DNA of 6,441 bases from Desulfobacterales bacterium. GTDB taxonomy: Bacteria > Desulfobacterota > Desulfobacteria > Desulfobacterales > RPRI01. The stretch covers positions 1-6,441 of the forward strand of contig JAGVOC010000107.1 of NCBI GenBank assembly GCA_020052975.1, in the 5' to 3' direction. Shown here one piece after another: positions 1 to 4,340 of this stretch. The position numbers and the translations under genes are program-made. The notes beneath the pieces were generated by a model. That model made no database searches, was not told the DNA's origin, and saw only the letters and a program-made list of their open reading frames with translations. How positions within the stretch are numbered: position 1 is the stretch's first letter; each line of letters starts with the position of its first letter.

Positions 1-23
1 AAGGGAGTCTTCGCGCCTCCCTT
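1..23. terminator. Hairpin at left edge, possible terminator
   Basis: A perfect 7-base-pair inverted repeat (AAGGGAG and CTCCCTT) encloses a 9-base loop. It lies beyond the 3' end of the minus-strand operon, which stops at 92, and could back up the hairpin at 51-76. The sequence before base 1 is not visible, so the presence of a U tract for the minus strand cannot be judged. Confidence 0.3.
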
Positions 24-50
24 ATAACCCTCCGCGAAAGGTATGCATTC

Positions 51-76
51 ATCCCCGCGGCAAGCCGACGGGGGAT
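51..76 (-). terminator. GC-rich hairpin downstream of the DUF218 gene
   Basis: ATCCCC and GGGGAT form a 6-bp outer stem, and CGGC/GCCG forms an inner stem with a very short loop. It starts 15 bases after the stop codon of the minus-strand gene, where a terminator would be expected. No U-rich tract follows on the minus strand, so it is either a weak intrinsic terminator or an mRNA 3'-end stabiliser. Confidence 0.4.
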
Positions 77-91
77 TCTGCAAAGTCTTTG

Positions 92-886
92 CTAAAGATT
101 CCCCTTGAGGAAATATCCTATATAACCGATAAGCTCGTGAAGACATTCCCTTGTTGTTTCAATGCCTACTCCTCCCGGCATAAAAGACCTCACCGTTAAA
201 GGATTAACCCTGTTCACTGAAAAAGTATGAGGATACAGTTCCTGTTTATGAAAGAGCGCCAATGCCCTCCGCATGTGGATTTCAGAGGTGACTAGTAAGA
301 TCTTTTCCATACGATTCTCTTCAACAAATCTCTTCACCCCTTCCGCCTCATCCAGTGTCCTTTTTACTCTTCCATAAATGTGGAGCTGCTGGTTCTCCAC
401 TCCCATATCTGATGCCAGTTTCAGCAGGAATTTGCCTTCTTCATATTTCCTGGTCGCCCCATATTGTGATGACTCGATAACCCAGTTCCCAACCAGTAAA
501 TTCTTTGCCTGTCCTGATGTTACGAAATAGATACCTGCAAGAATCCTATCAGTTGAGCTGCTGGCCGCAAAAAAATCTTCTGCTATATAAGGAATACCTG
601 ATCGTTCCAAGTGCCAACCTGACTGACTGAATCCCGTCAGCACTATAACAGCATCATAAGTAATCTTAGTATTCAGGGAATCATCAATCCTCCATGCTCT
701 GGAAAAGACATTACCAGTAAATGGAATACTTATGAGGTAGGCATAAAGAAAAAGCAGAATCCCAACCTTGAACCTGTGTTTCTTGATAAATATGAGCAGT
801 ATGATGCCCAGGAGCAGGTACCAGAGAGGATTGACGAGAAAATTCACCACATCCTGAATTCCGGGGACCTGAACATTAGTGTCCAA
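92..886 (-). CDS. DUF218 (SanA/YdcF/ElyC-type) membrane protein
   Basis: This 264-residue protein has two predicted membrane helices (about residues 20-35 and 42-57), followed by a DUF218 domain from about residue 77 to the end. Conserved family segments are visible: the first strand YDAVIVLTG (77-85), RTLDEAEGV (176-184), ILLVTSEIHMRRAL (196-209) and a C-terminal HELIGYIGY (250-258). The family in Gram-negative bacteria is tied to envelope integrity and polysaccharide precursor handling (ElyC, SanA), but the reaction is not established, and no substrate can be read here. The start is a TTG at 884-886 with AAAGGA 8 bases upstream. It lies inside the last codons of the upstream phosphoesterase gene (11-base overlap), so translation is probably coupled. 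Length and domain layout look complete. Confidence 0.9.
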   Translation of the reverse strand: MDTNVQVPGIQDVVNFLVNPLWYLLLGIILLIFIKKHRFKVGILLFLYAYLISIPFTGNVFSRAWRIDDSLNTKITYDAVIVLTGFSQSGWHLERSGIPYIAEDFFAASSSTDRILAGIYFVTSGQAKNLLVGNWVIESSQYGATRKYEEGKFLLKLASDMGVENQQLHIYGRVKRTLDEAEGVKRFVEENRMEKILLVTSEIHMRRALALFHKQELYPHTFSVNRVNPLTVRSFMPGGVGIETTRECLHELIGYIGYFLKGNL

Positions 887-1400
887 GAGGAAATTCCTTT
901 ACGTTGTACCATGTTGTGGGATCCGTTTCGACTGATGCCGCAACCAGATGAATGCTTTTTATTGCAATATGTTCCGGGTACCCTTTTCCCATATCCGATA
1001 TGATTTTCTTTTTTAAATGGAAAGGCAGATTTCCATACATCAGACTCATATGTGGCATATAGTATTTTCTGTTTTTAATGTTGAATATCGTCTTTGTTTT
1101 CTTATGCAGATCAATCAGTTCCTTGCTCCTCTCTGACTTTATGAATAAACACCTGAAATATTCATCGGAATATTCAATCGTTGTCAGGGAAATATGAAAT
1201 GGCCGAATGATGCTGCTGAGACGAATCCCTTTTGAGATAAGTGCATTCTCACAACCAGTAACCCGCCCGAGAATCGTGATATGGGGGATAAAAGATGGTG
1301 TCGAGTACATACAGCTGATGAGATCAATGCGCTTTTTTAAATCGCTGAATGCCTTTCCATCCGGAATAATCCAGAGCGCGTAGTCTCTTATCTGCTCCAT
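876..1400 (-). CDS. Cyclic phosphodiesterase-like 2H phosphoesterase
   Basis: A 174-residue cytoplasmic protein carries the two HxT/Sx motifs that define 2H phosphoesterases: PHITIL (H40, T42) and PHMSLMYG (H117, S119), 77 residues apart. Flanking segments, YALWIIPD near the N-terminus and the C-terminal VKEFPL, resemble the plant and bacterial cyclic phosphodiesterase (CPDase) branch more than the ThpR/LigT branch. Known members open cyclic phosphates, such as ADP-ribose 1'',2''-cyclic phosphate, to monoesters. The substrate here is not known. The ATG is preceded by a strong GGGGAGGAG site at good spacing. The gene is first in a two-gene minus-strand operon and overlaps the DUF218 gene. It starts about 100 bases downstream of the tRNA-Leu fragment. 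Confidence 0.85.
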   Translation of the reverse strand: MEQIRDYALWIIPDGKAFSDLKKRIDLISCMYSTPSFIPHITILGRVTGCENALISKGIRLSSIIRPFHISLTTIEYSDEYFRCLFIKSERSKELIDLHKKTKTIFNIKNRKYYMPHMSLMYGNLPFHLKKKIISDMGKGYPEHIAIKSIHLVAASVETDPTTWYNVKEFPLGH

Positions 1401-1497
1401 TTTTTCTCCTCCCCGCTATACTATCCTGAAGTATATCCGGGAAAATTTCCCAATAGACTGACCAAGGGCGTTCAACCCATGAGGTTCTGCCGGCGAG

Positions 1498-1536
1498 TCC
1501 TAAGTCCAGCGCGTCTGCCAGTTCCGCCACTCTCGC
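1498..1536 (-). pseudogene. 5' half of tRNA-Leu(TAG), broken at the anticodon loop
   Basis: Read on the minus strand, 39 bases match the 5' half of a bacterial tRNA-Leu: acceptor strand GCGAGAG, TG at positions 8-9, D arm GCG...CGC with a GG in its loop, anticodon-stem strand CTGGA, and loop CTTAGGA with anticodon TAG. The next bases should be TCCAG to close the stem but are CTCGC. No extra arm with a proper T arm and no returning CTCTCGC acceptor strand followed by CCA occurs downstream. A GGGTTGAACGCCC stretch at about 1467-1479 is vaguely T-arm-like but has G at the invariant C56. The gene therefore cannot make a normal tRNA. An open frame through it (GTG at 1530) is an artefact of tRNA sequence. 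Confidence 0.75.
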
Positions 1537-1582
1537 ATGGTAAGCTTATTCATTAAAATCAAGCAGCTATAAAGTATCTTAG

Positions 1583-1610
1583 AGTATCACACAGTTTCAT
1601 GAGGTCTCAA
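1583..1610 (-). promoter_or_regulatory. Possible promoter for tRNA-Leu fragment and downstream operon
   Basis: On the minus strand TTGAGA and GATACT are separated by 16 bases, a moderate match to a sigma70 promoter. Transcription would start near 1576, about 40 bases before the tRNA fragment, and could read on into the phosphoesterase-DUF218 operon. No better candidate was seen between the tRNA fragment and the operon. Confidence 0.25.
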
Positions 1611-1861
1611 AATTGCTCGCAATTTGCATGCACCGCAGCTTTTTAATACTGTTACTATAACTTCAATGACTCTTTGATGAAAAGAATATAATTGACCTAT
1701 GTAGATATTCATACGCAGCCCTTATCTCCGAGTCCATCCTACCACCCTCTTCAGCCCATTAGGGCTACCCCAGTTTAAAGGGGACTGTTGTATTTATTAC
1801 GCAAAATTCACCATGGTATGCTAATGAAATAGTACCGATTGAATAGAGAGCGGCAGACATC

Positions 1862-1907
1862 TTGACCGGAGCATTTCACTCTTGATAAACTGAGGTATAA
1901 AGGAGGT
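1862..1907 (+). promoter_or_regulatory. Possible promoter and strong RBS of the antitoxin-like gene
   Basis: TTGACC (1862-1867) and GATAAA (1884-1889) with a 16-base spacer resemble a sigma70 promoter. AAAGGAGGTG (about 1899-1908), a near-perfect Shine-Dalgarno sequence, follows and lies 8 bases before the ATG at 1917. The leader would be only about 20 bases. The RBS is clear. The promoter is a weak prediction. Confidence 0.4.
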
Positions 1908-1916
1908 GTCAGAATC

Positions 1917-2090
1917 ATGTCAAAAGCCCTTACAAAAGCTGCTGGTCAGTCTCGTATAAGCACAAAGCTTCACCGGCATCTGAAGAGACAGGGCCACACA
2001 GATGTTACCCTGAAGGACATACAACGGAGTCTGTCAGGTATCGGCGTTTCTCTTTCCAAGAGGGTTATCGAAGAAAGAGAAACGCGATAA
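1917..2090 (+). CDS. Small VapB-like antitoxin (probable)
   Basis: A 57-residue basic protein starts at an ATG behind a near-perfect Shine-Dalgarno sequence. Its C-terminal half, TLKDIQRSLSGIGVSLSKRV followed by IEERE, resembles the toxin-binding tail of small antitoxins paired with PIN toxins, which often read like 'TLeevRe.LsgI.GSLSe.Vi.ERe.R'. This is recalled family resemblance, not a search result. The next coding sequence, in the +1 frame and overlapping the stop, is the C-terminal end of a PIN toxin, which supports the assignment by context. The last few residues may have been altered by the deletion that removed the toxin body. No DNA-binding fold can be identified with confidence in the short N-terminal part. 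Confidence 0.6.
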   Translation: MSKALTKAAGQSRISTKLHRHLKRQGHTDVTLKDIQRSLSGIGVSLSKRVIEERETR

Positions 2091-2166
2091 TGTAACTTTT
2101 GTTTCATCCGATAGGCGTCTTTGCAAAATAGCAGAAGAAGAGGGCCTTGATACTTTAACACCATAG
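2086..2166 (+). pseudogene. C-terminal remnant of a PIN-domain (VapC-type) toxin
   Basis: In the +1 frame relative to the antitoxin-like gene, 26 codons read as the end of a PIN domain, including VTFVSSDRRLCKIAEEEG and a final LDTLTP before TAG. The (S/T)sDrrL...AeeeGl...lnP pattern is the familiar last strand-helix-strand of VapC-type toxins and contains one conserved acidic residue (the D of SSDRR). The roughly 100 or more residues that should precede it, with the other catalytic aspartate and glutamate residues, are absent: the frame abuts the antitoxin gene end. A deletion between the antitoxin stop region and the toxin tail explains this. It has no start codon of its own and cannot make an active nuclease. 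Confidence 0.65.
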
Positions 2167-2350
2167 GGCAAACAGCGGGAGGGGATCTGTTAATTTGGGT
2201 TATATCAGCCGGGAAGGAGCCTTAGAGGGCGGCAGAGCTCCTATTCATGATCGCGAGGGTAATATCATACATAAAGCGGAGTTTAAGGAATTGAGACAGG
2301 AAATAAAAGATTCCCAGCGGAAGTTCAGGCATAACAGTTTGATTTTACTC
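2159..2350 (+). pseudogene. Unrecognised reading frame, possibly a gene relic
   Basis: A frame opens at 2159 and reads on past 2400, where it runs antisense through the tRNA-Glu fragment and so cannot be coding there. The part before 2350 looks protein-like: YISREGALEGGRAPIHDREG, then a charged helix-like KAEFKELRQEIKDSQRKF. A TTG at 2195 lies 10 bases after GGGAGGGG. I do not recognise the family. There is a faint likeness to the 'YLqRdGv..dG' segment of MOBP/VirD2-like relaxases, which would suit a mobile-element edge, but that is a guess. It may be non-coding. Confidence 0.25.
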
Positions 2351-2463
2351 GTTTTTATTGGCGGTACCAACGGGATTCGAACCCGTGTTTTAGCCTTGAG
2401 AGCAAGCTCGAGGCATTTTTTATAAAGTGGCTACTGGCAACGGTTTCAGCATAACGCTTTGAT
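2325..2463. repeat. Imperfect direct repeat flanking the tRNA-Glu fragment
   Basis: TTCAGGCATAACAGTTTGATT near 2325-2345 and TTCAGCATAACGCTTTGATT near 2444-2463 match at about 18 of 21 positions, with one gap, and lie about 118 bases apart. They sit on either side of the tRNA-Glu 3' fragment. They could be recombinase-binding arms, a duplication, or chance. Confidence 0.4.
2359..2402 (-). pseudogene. 3' half of tRNA-Glu(CTC): probable attachment-site scar
   Basis: On the minus strand this reads: anticodon loop CTCTCAA (anticodon CTC), 3' anticodon-stem strand GGCTA, short variable loop, a perfect T arm (ACGGG-TTCGAAT-CCCGT), acceptor strand TGGTACC, discriminator G, and an encoded CCA ending at 2359. 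Upstream, where TAGCC should pair with GGCTA, the sequence is GCTTG and no D arm or acceptor 5' strand follows. A break at the anticodon loop with a perfect 3' half is what tyrosine-recombinase elements leave: the incoming element rebuilds the tRNA and displaces the old 3' end to its far edge. By that logic the element would occupy the higher coordinates from 2403. Confidence 0.8.
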
Positions 2464-2514
2464 TGGTAAGCAGAAAAAGCATTTCTATATATTCCGGGTG
2501 TTCCTATCAAATCT

Positions 2515-2550
2515 GCATAAAACGCATAAGACTACTACAATTTTACTACA
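2515..2550. repeat. Paired short direct repeats, possible integrase arm sites
   Basis: GCATAA occurs at 2515-2520 and 2524-2529, and TACTACA at 2533-2539 and 2544-2550. The spacings are 9 and 11 bases, close to one DNA turn. They lie 110-150 bases inside the predicted element edge at the tRNA-Glu fragment, a distance typical of arm-type sites of tyrosine recombinases. The sequence alone cannot show binding. Confidence 0.35.
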
Positions 2551-2570
2551 GCGTTAAATGCCGCATTTCT

Positions 2571-2600
2571 ATGAAAAGCTGTTTTCATATCTGGTACAAT
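2571..2600 (+). promoter_or_regulatory. Promoter with operator-like palindrome for the DUF433 operon
   Basis: A perfect inverted repeat ATGAAAA-GCTG-TTTTCAT (2571-2588) ends 3 bases before an extended -10 element TGGTACAAT (2592-2600). The palindrome covers the poorly conserved -35 position, so a bound repressor would block polymerase. Self-repression through such palindromes is common in toxin-antitoxin operons, and the first gene here is an antitoxin. The predicted start site, near 2607, precedes the RBS at 2617-2623. Confidence 0.55.
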
Positions 2601-2631
2601 GCCACATGAACAATTTGAGGAGACACGGCAT

Positions 2632-2853
2632 ATGAACTGGAGAGAATATATTGAAAGCACTCCTGATGTGCTTCGAGGGAAGCCACGGATTAAGGGCACA
2701 AGGATTCCGGTCAGTTTGATTCTCGGATATCTTGCTGCTGGCAGTACCGTCGAAAAGATTATTCAGGCATTTCCGGATCTGAACAGGGAGCAGATTTCCG
2801 CATGTCTCGATTTTGCCCGTGATTTATCAGAATTTGAAGCTGTAGCTGTATGA
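2632..2853 (+). CDS. DUF433-domain antitoxin
   Basis: A 73-residue protein shows the DUF433 pattern from start to end: an N-terminal NWREYI, then RGKPRIKGTRIPVSLILGYL, AAGSTVEKIIQAFPDLNREQI and a final helix with ACLDFARDL. DUF433 has a winged-helix-like fold and is a VapB-type antitoxin usually followed by a DUF5615 PIN-like toxin. It probably neutralises the toxin and represses its own promoter. The start at 2632 is chosen because GAGGAG lies 9 bases upstream and the resulting length fits the family. An in-frame ATG at 2599 overlaps the predicted -10 element and has no RBS. The stop overlaps the start of a toxin remnant (ATGA). The antitoxin itself looks complete. Confidence 0.85.
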   Translation: MNWREYIESTPDVLRGKPRIKGTRIPVSLILGYLAAGSTVEKIIQAFPDLNREQISACLDFARDLSEFEAVAV

Positions 2854-2879
2854 GTTTGCGTTTTTTCGCAGACCAGTAA
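2850..2879 (+). pseudogene. Nine-codon remnant of a DUF5615 PIN-like toxin
   Basis: The ATG overlaps the antitoxin stop (ATGA), the usual coupling in DUF433-DUF5615 pairs. It encodes MSLRFFADQ before TAA. That is a typical first strand of DUF5615 proteins (mxlrFlaDq...), including the first catalytic aspartate. The family is normally about 110-120 residues, so over 90% of the toxin is gone. The following DNA already belongs to the HEPN gene, so a deletion fused the two loci. The identification rests on nine residues plus the expected position and overlap. Confidence 0.65.
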
Positions 2880-2886
2880 CACAGCC

Positions 2887-3030
2887 ATGAATAAAGAAAA
2901 AGCTATCAATTACTGGTTCAATATGGCGGATTATGATTTGAAAACCTCTCAAGTAATGCTTGATGGCGGACGATATCTATTAGAAAAGACAAGGAGTGCA
3001 TATAAATGGCTCAAATCAAAAAAGAAGTAA
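2887..3030 (+). pseudogene. HEPN-domain toxin (HepT-like) with internal deletion
   Basis: The 47-codon frame starts like a HEPN domain (NKEKAINYWFNMADYDLKT, then MLDGGRY) and ends like the last helix of one (LLEKTRSAYKWLKSK). HEPN toxins of this type are usually about 120-140 residues. The join after residue 30 falls where the family continues 'GRYLyvgFmcHqaiEK'. About 80-90 residues are missing, including the RX4-6H catalytic region and the tyrosine modified by the partner. The two ends remain in frame. It overlaps the next gene, an MNT antitoxin, by 25 bases, so the native operon arrangement is preserved. The short product is expected to be inactive as an RNase. No strong RBS precedes the ATG. 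Confidence 0.75.
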
Positions 3031-3353
3031 AGAAATTCTTAAGAGACTATCTTATCAAAGTTCAAAGAGATATCCCTGTTGATTTAGCGATATTATACGG
3101 CTCACAGGCAAAAGGGCAAGCTCGGCTTCACAGTGATATTGATATCGCAGTTTTTTCTCATAAATTTAAAAATAAATCGCACTATGCTGCACAGGTGATG
3201 CTGCAGAAATATTTGTGGGGAATAAAAGCCGATATCCAGCCTGTAGGTTATCCTGTAGAAAAATACTCTTCAAAGAATAAATTAGATTTTGTCGGCGGGA
3301 TTATTAAAAAAGAAGGGATCGTTGTCTGCAGAAAGAATAAGATATTGATATAG
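3006..3353 (+). CDS. MNT-domain nucleotidyltransferase antitoxin (MntA-like)
   Basis: A 115-residue minimal nucleotidyltransferase. The signature GSx10DxD is intact: G32-S33 in LYGSQAKG and D44/D46 in SDIDIAVF. A third acidic residue, D76 (ADIQPV), lies on the expected later strand. In characterised HEPN-MNT pairs the MNT protein is an antitoxin that transfers AMP from ATP to a tyrosine near the HEPN active site. Here the HEPN partner just upstream has lost that region, so this protein has no obvious local substrate. Translation starts at 3006 behind AAGGAG (2991-2996, 9-base spacing), inside the end of the HEPN frame. Length and motifs give no sign of damage. Confidence 0.85.
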   Translation: MAQIKKEVKKFLRDYLIKVQRDIPVDLAILYGSQAKGQARLHSDIDIAVFSHKFKNKSHYAAQVMLQKYLWGIKADIQPVGYPVEKYSSKNKLDFVGGIIKKEGIVVCRKNKILI

Positions 3354-3394
3354 AGCATATCCCTCCATTCTTTCAGGTGCATCAAATAAGAGAT

Positions 3395-3523
3395 ATGCAA
3401 AAAAGTAAGAAGAAAATAGCGCCTATTCCAGATGAATTTAAGACTATCATGGAAGCATCAGATTCAATGCGGTGTTTCAAGTTTTCTTGTGAAATGTTAT
3501 TATTGATTAAATTATTCTACTGA
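3395..3523 (+). pseudogene. N-terminal fragment of a CopG/BrnA-type antitoxin
   Basis: The first 22 or so codons read KKKIAPIPDEFKTIMEAS, the start of the CopG-like antitoxin family whose members continue 'EFWDTHslaDYwd'. After that the match ends and the frame runs through unrelated sequence (RCFKFSCEMLLLIKLFY) to a TGA just before the next gene's RBS. A matching C-terminal piece of the same family lies at 4341-4436, after the UPF0175-DUF3368 pair. Only a weak AAGAGA precedes the ATG. The fragment is unlikely to work, as it lacks the ribbon-helix-helix part. Confidence 0.6.
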
Positions 3524-3538
3524 GAGATTGGAGGCGTT

Positions 3539-3829
3539 ATGGCAGTAAAAGCTGTTATAGATTTACCGAAGGACCTTTACCAGACCTTATCTTCGCATGG
3601 TCTTTCAAAAGAGATGATATCAAAGGAAACAAAAAAACTGCTGGCCCTCAAGTGCTATAGAGACAAAATATTGTCAATCGGGAAATCTGCCGAGTTATCA
3701 GGACTTTCAATGTGGGAGTTTGTAGAATTCCTTGGTGAAAACAATGTTGCCGTCATAGATTATAGCGAAGTGCAGTTAGAGAAAGAGTTGAAAGGCGTAG
3801 AAAGGCTCAGGAAGGCCCTGAAGAGTTGA
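3539..3829 (+). CDS. UPF0175 antitoxin of a DUF3368 PIN pair
   Basis: A 96-residue protein with the UPF0175 layout: an N-terminal strand-helix segment (VKAVIDLPKDLYQTL), a middle helix (ETKKLLALKCYRDKILSIGK), the helix-turn-helix-like SAELSGLSMWEFVEFLGEN (about residues 52-70) and a C-terminal helix likely to wrap the toxin. This family is the usual upstream partner of DUF3368 PIN proteins. The ATG is preceded by GGAGG at 3530-3534 with 4-base spacing. The stop TGA overlaps the toxin TTG start, so the two are translated together. It sits between the two halves of a broken CopG/BrnA-type antitoxin. It looks complete. Confidence 0.85.
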   Translation: MAVKAVIDLPKDLYQTLSSHGLSKEMISKETKKLLALKCYRDKILSIGKSAELSGLSMWEFVEFLGENNVAVIDYSEVQLEKELKGVERLRKALKS

Positions 3830-4311
3830 AAGTTGTCTGCGATTCCACTGTCCTTATCGGTCTCGCCAAAATCCGCAAAATTGAGCTCCTTCAACTTATC
3901 TGCCGGGAAGTATTGATCCCTGACGCTGTTTTCGATGAAGTTGTTACCAGAGGTAAAGGTAGACCCGGCGTCAGAGAAATAGCAAACGCTGCCTGGATTA
4001 AGAGAGAGACAATTAAAGACCGGCGTACCGTTGAAATGCTCATTGCTGAACTCGGACAAGGGGAAGCAGAGGTGTTGGTGCTTGGAAAGGAATTGAACGC
4101 CGACTGGCTTATCATAGACGACGAAAGGGCCAGAGCTGCCGCAGCCTCTGCAGGATTCAATATAATCGGCCTTGCGGGAATTCTGCTGCTGGCAAAACAG
4201 ATGAAACTCATTCCTTCTGTTAAACCCCTCCTCGATGACCTCAAGAACAAGAATTTCAGACTGAGCGATAAAATCTATAAAGCAGTCATCAAGAAGGCTG
4301 GCGAGAAGTAA
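3826..4311 (+). CDS. DUF3368 PIN-domain toxin (VapC-like ribonuclease)
   Basis: A 161-residue protein matches DUF3368. PIN acidic residues are visible in order: D6 (VCDSTVLI), E38 (FDEVV), E80 (LGQGEAE) and D98/D99 (IIDDERAR), so a metal-dependent RNase site is plausibly intact. The C-terminal GLAGILLLAKQMKLI segment and following helices are typical of the family. The start is a TTG overlapping the antitoxin stop (TTGA), with AGGAAGG upstream; coupling to the antitoxin would keep toxin output low. The target RNA is not known. It is the only toxin in this window that appears complete, and it lies beside several broken ones. Confidence 0.85.
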   Translation: MKVVCDSTVLIGLAKIRKIELLQLICREVLIPDAVFDEVVTRGKGRPGVREIANAAWIKRETIKDRRTVEMLIAELGQGEAEVLVLGKELNADWLIIDDERARAAAASAGFNIIGLAGILLLAKQMKLIPSVKPLLDDLKNKNFRLSDKIYKAVIKKAGEK

Positions 4312-4329
4312 GTATAACGTGTTCTCGCC
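4300..4329 (+). terminator. Hairpin at the end of the DUF3368 gene
   Basis: GGCGAGAA (4300-4307) and TTCTCGCC (4322-4329) form a perfect 8-bp stem with a 14-base loop that includes the toxin stop codon. Few U residues follow, so intrinsic termination would be weak. It could instead protect the transcript end or mark a module boundary. Confidence 0.35.
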
Positions 4330-4340
4330 CCTTCTGCATT

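Larger units (their letters stand above)
1541..1916. other. Intergenic stretch without a recognisable gene
   Basis: No credible reading frame was found on either strand. The stretch holds a near-perfect palindrome, AAATTGC-TC-GCAATTT (1610-1625), and two small adjacent hairpins, AGCCC-ATTA-GGGCT (1753-1766) and CCCC-AGTTTAAA-GGGG (1768-1783). Neither hairpin has a convincing U tract, and no riboswitch or RNA gene is recognisable. The right end probably contains the promoter of the small antitoxin-like gene at 1917. Confidence 0.6.

Noticed and set aside
776..1003. Plus-strand open frame of 75 codons
   Set aside because: It is antisense to the DUF218 and phosphoesterase genes, which have clear family motifs; no RBS or domain is visible.
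1324..1530. Minus-strand open frame of 68 codons starting with GTG
   Set aside because: Its start lies inside the tRNA-Leu fragment and reads the usual tRNA-derived false peptide (AELADALDLG); the rest overlaps the phosphoesterase start.
1970..2164. Minus-strand open frame of 64 codons
   Set aside because: It is antisense to the antitoxin-like gene and PIN remnant, which have a strong RBS and family-like sequence.
1498..2402. A split or intron-containing tRNA formed from the two tRNA halves
   Set aside because: The halves belong to different tRNAs (Leu 5' and Glu 3') with acceptor strands that do not pair, and they are in the wrong order for a single transcript.
2351..2425. Coding extension of the 2195 frame through the tRNA-Glu fragment
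   Set aside because: The peptide TNGIRTRVLALR is a well-known artefact of reading antisense through a tRNA gene.
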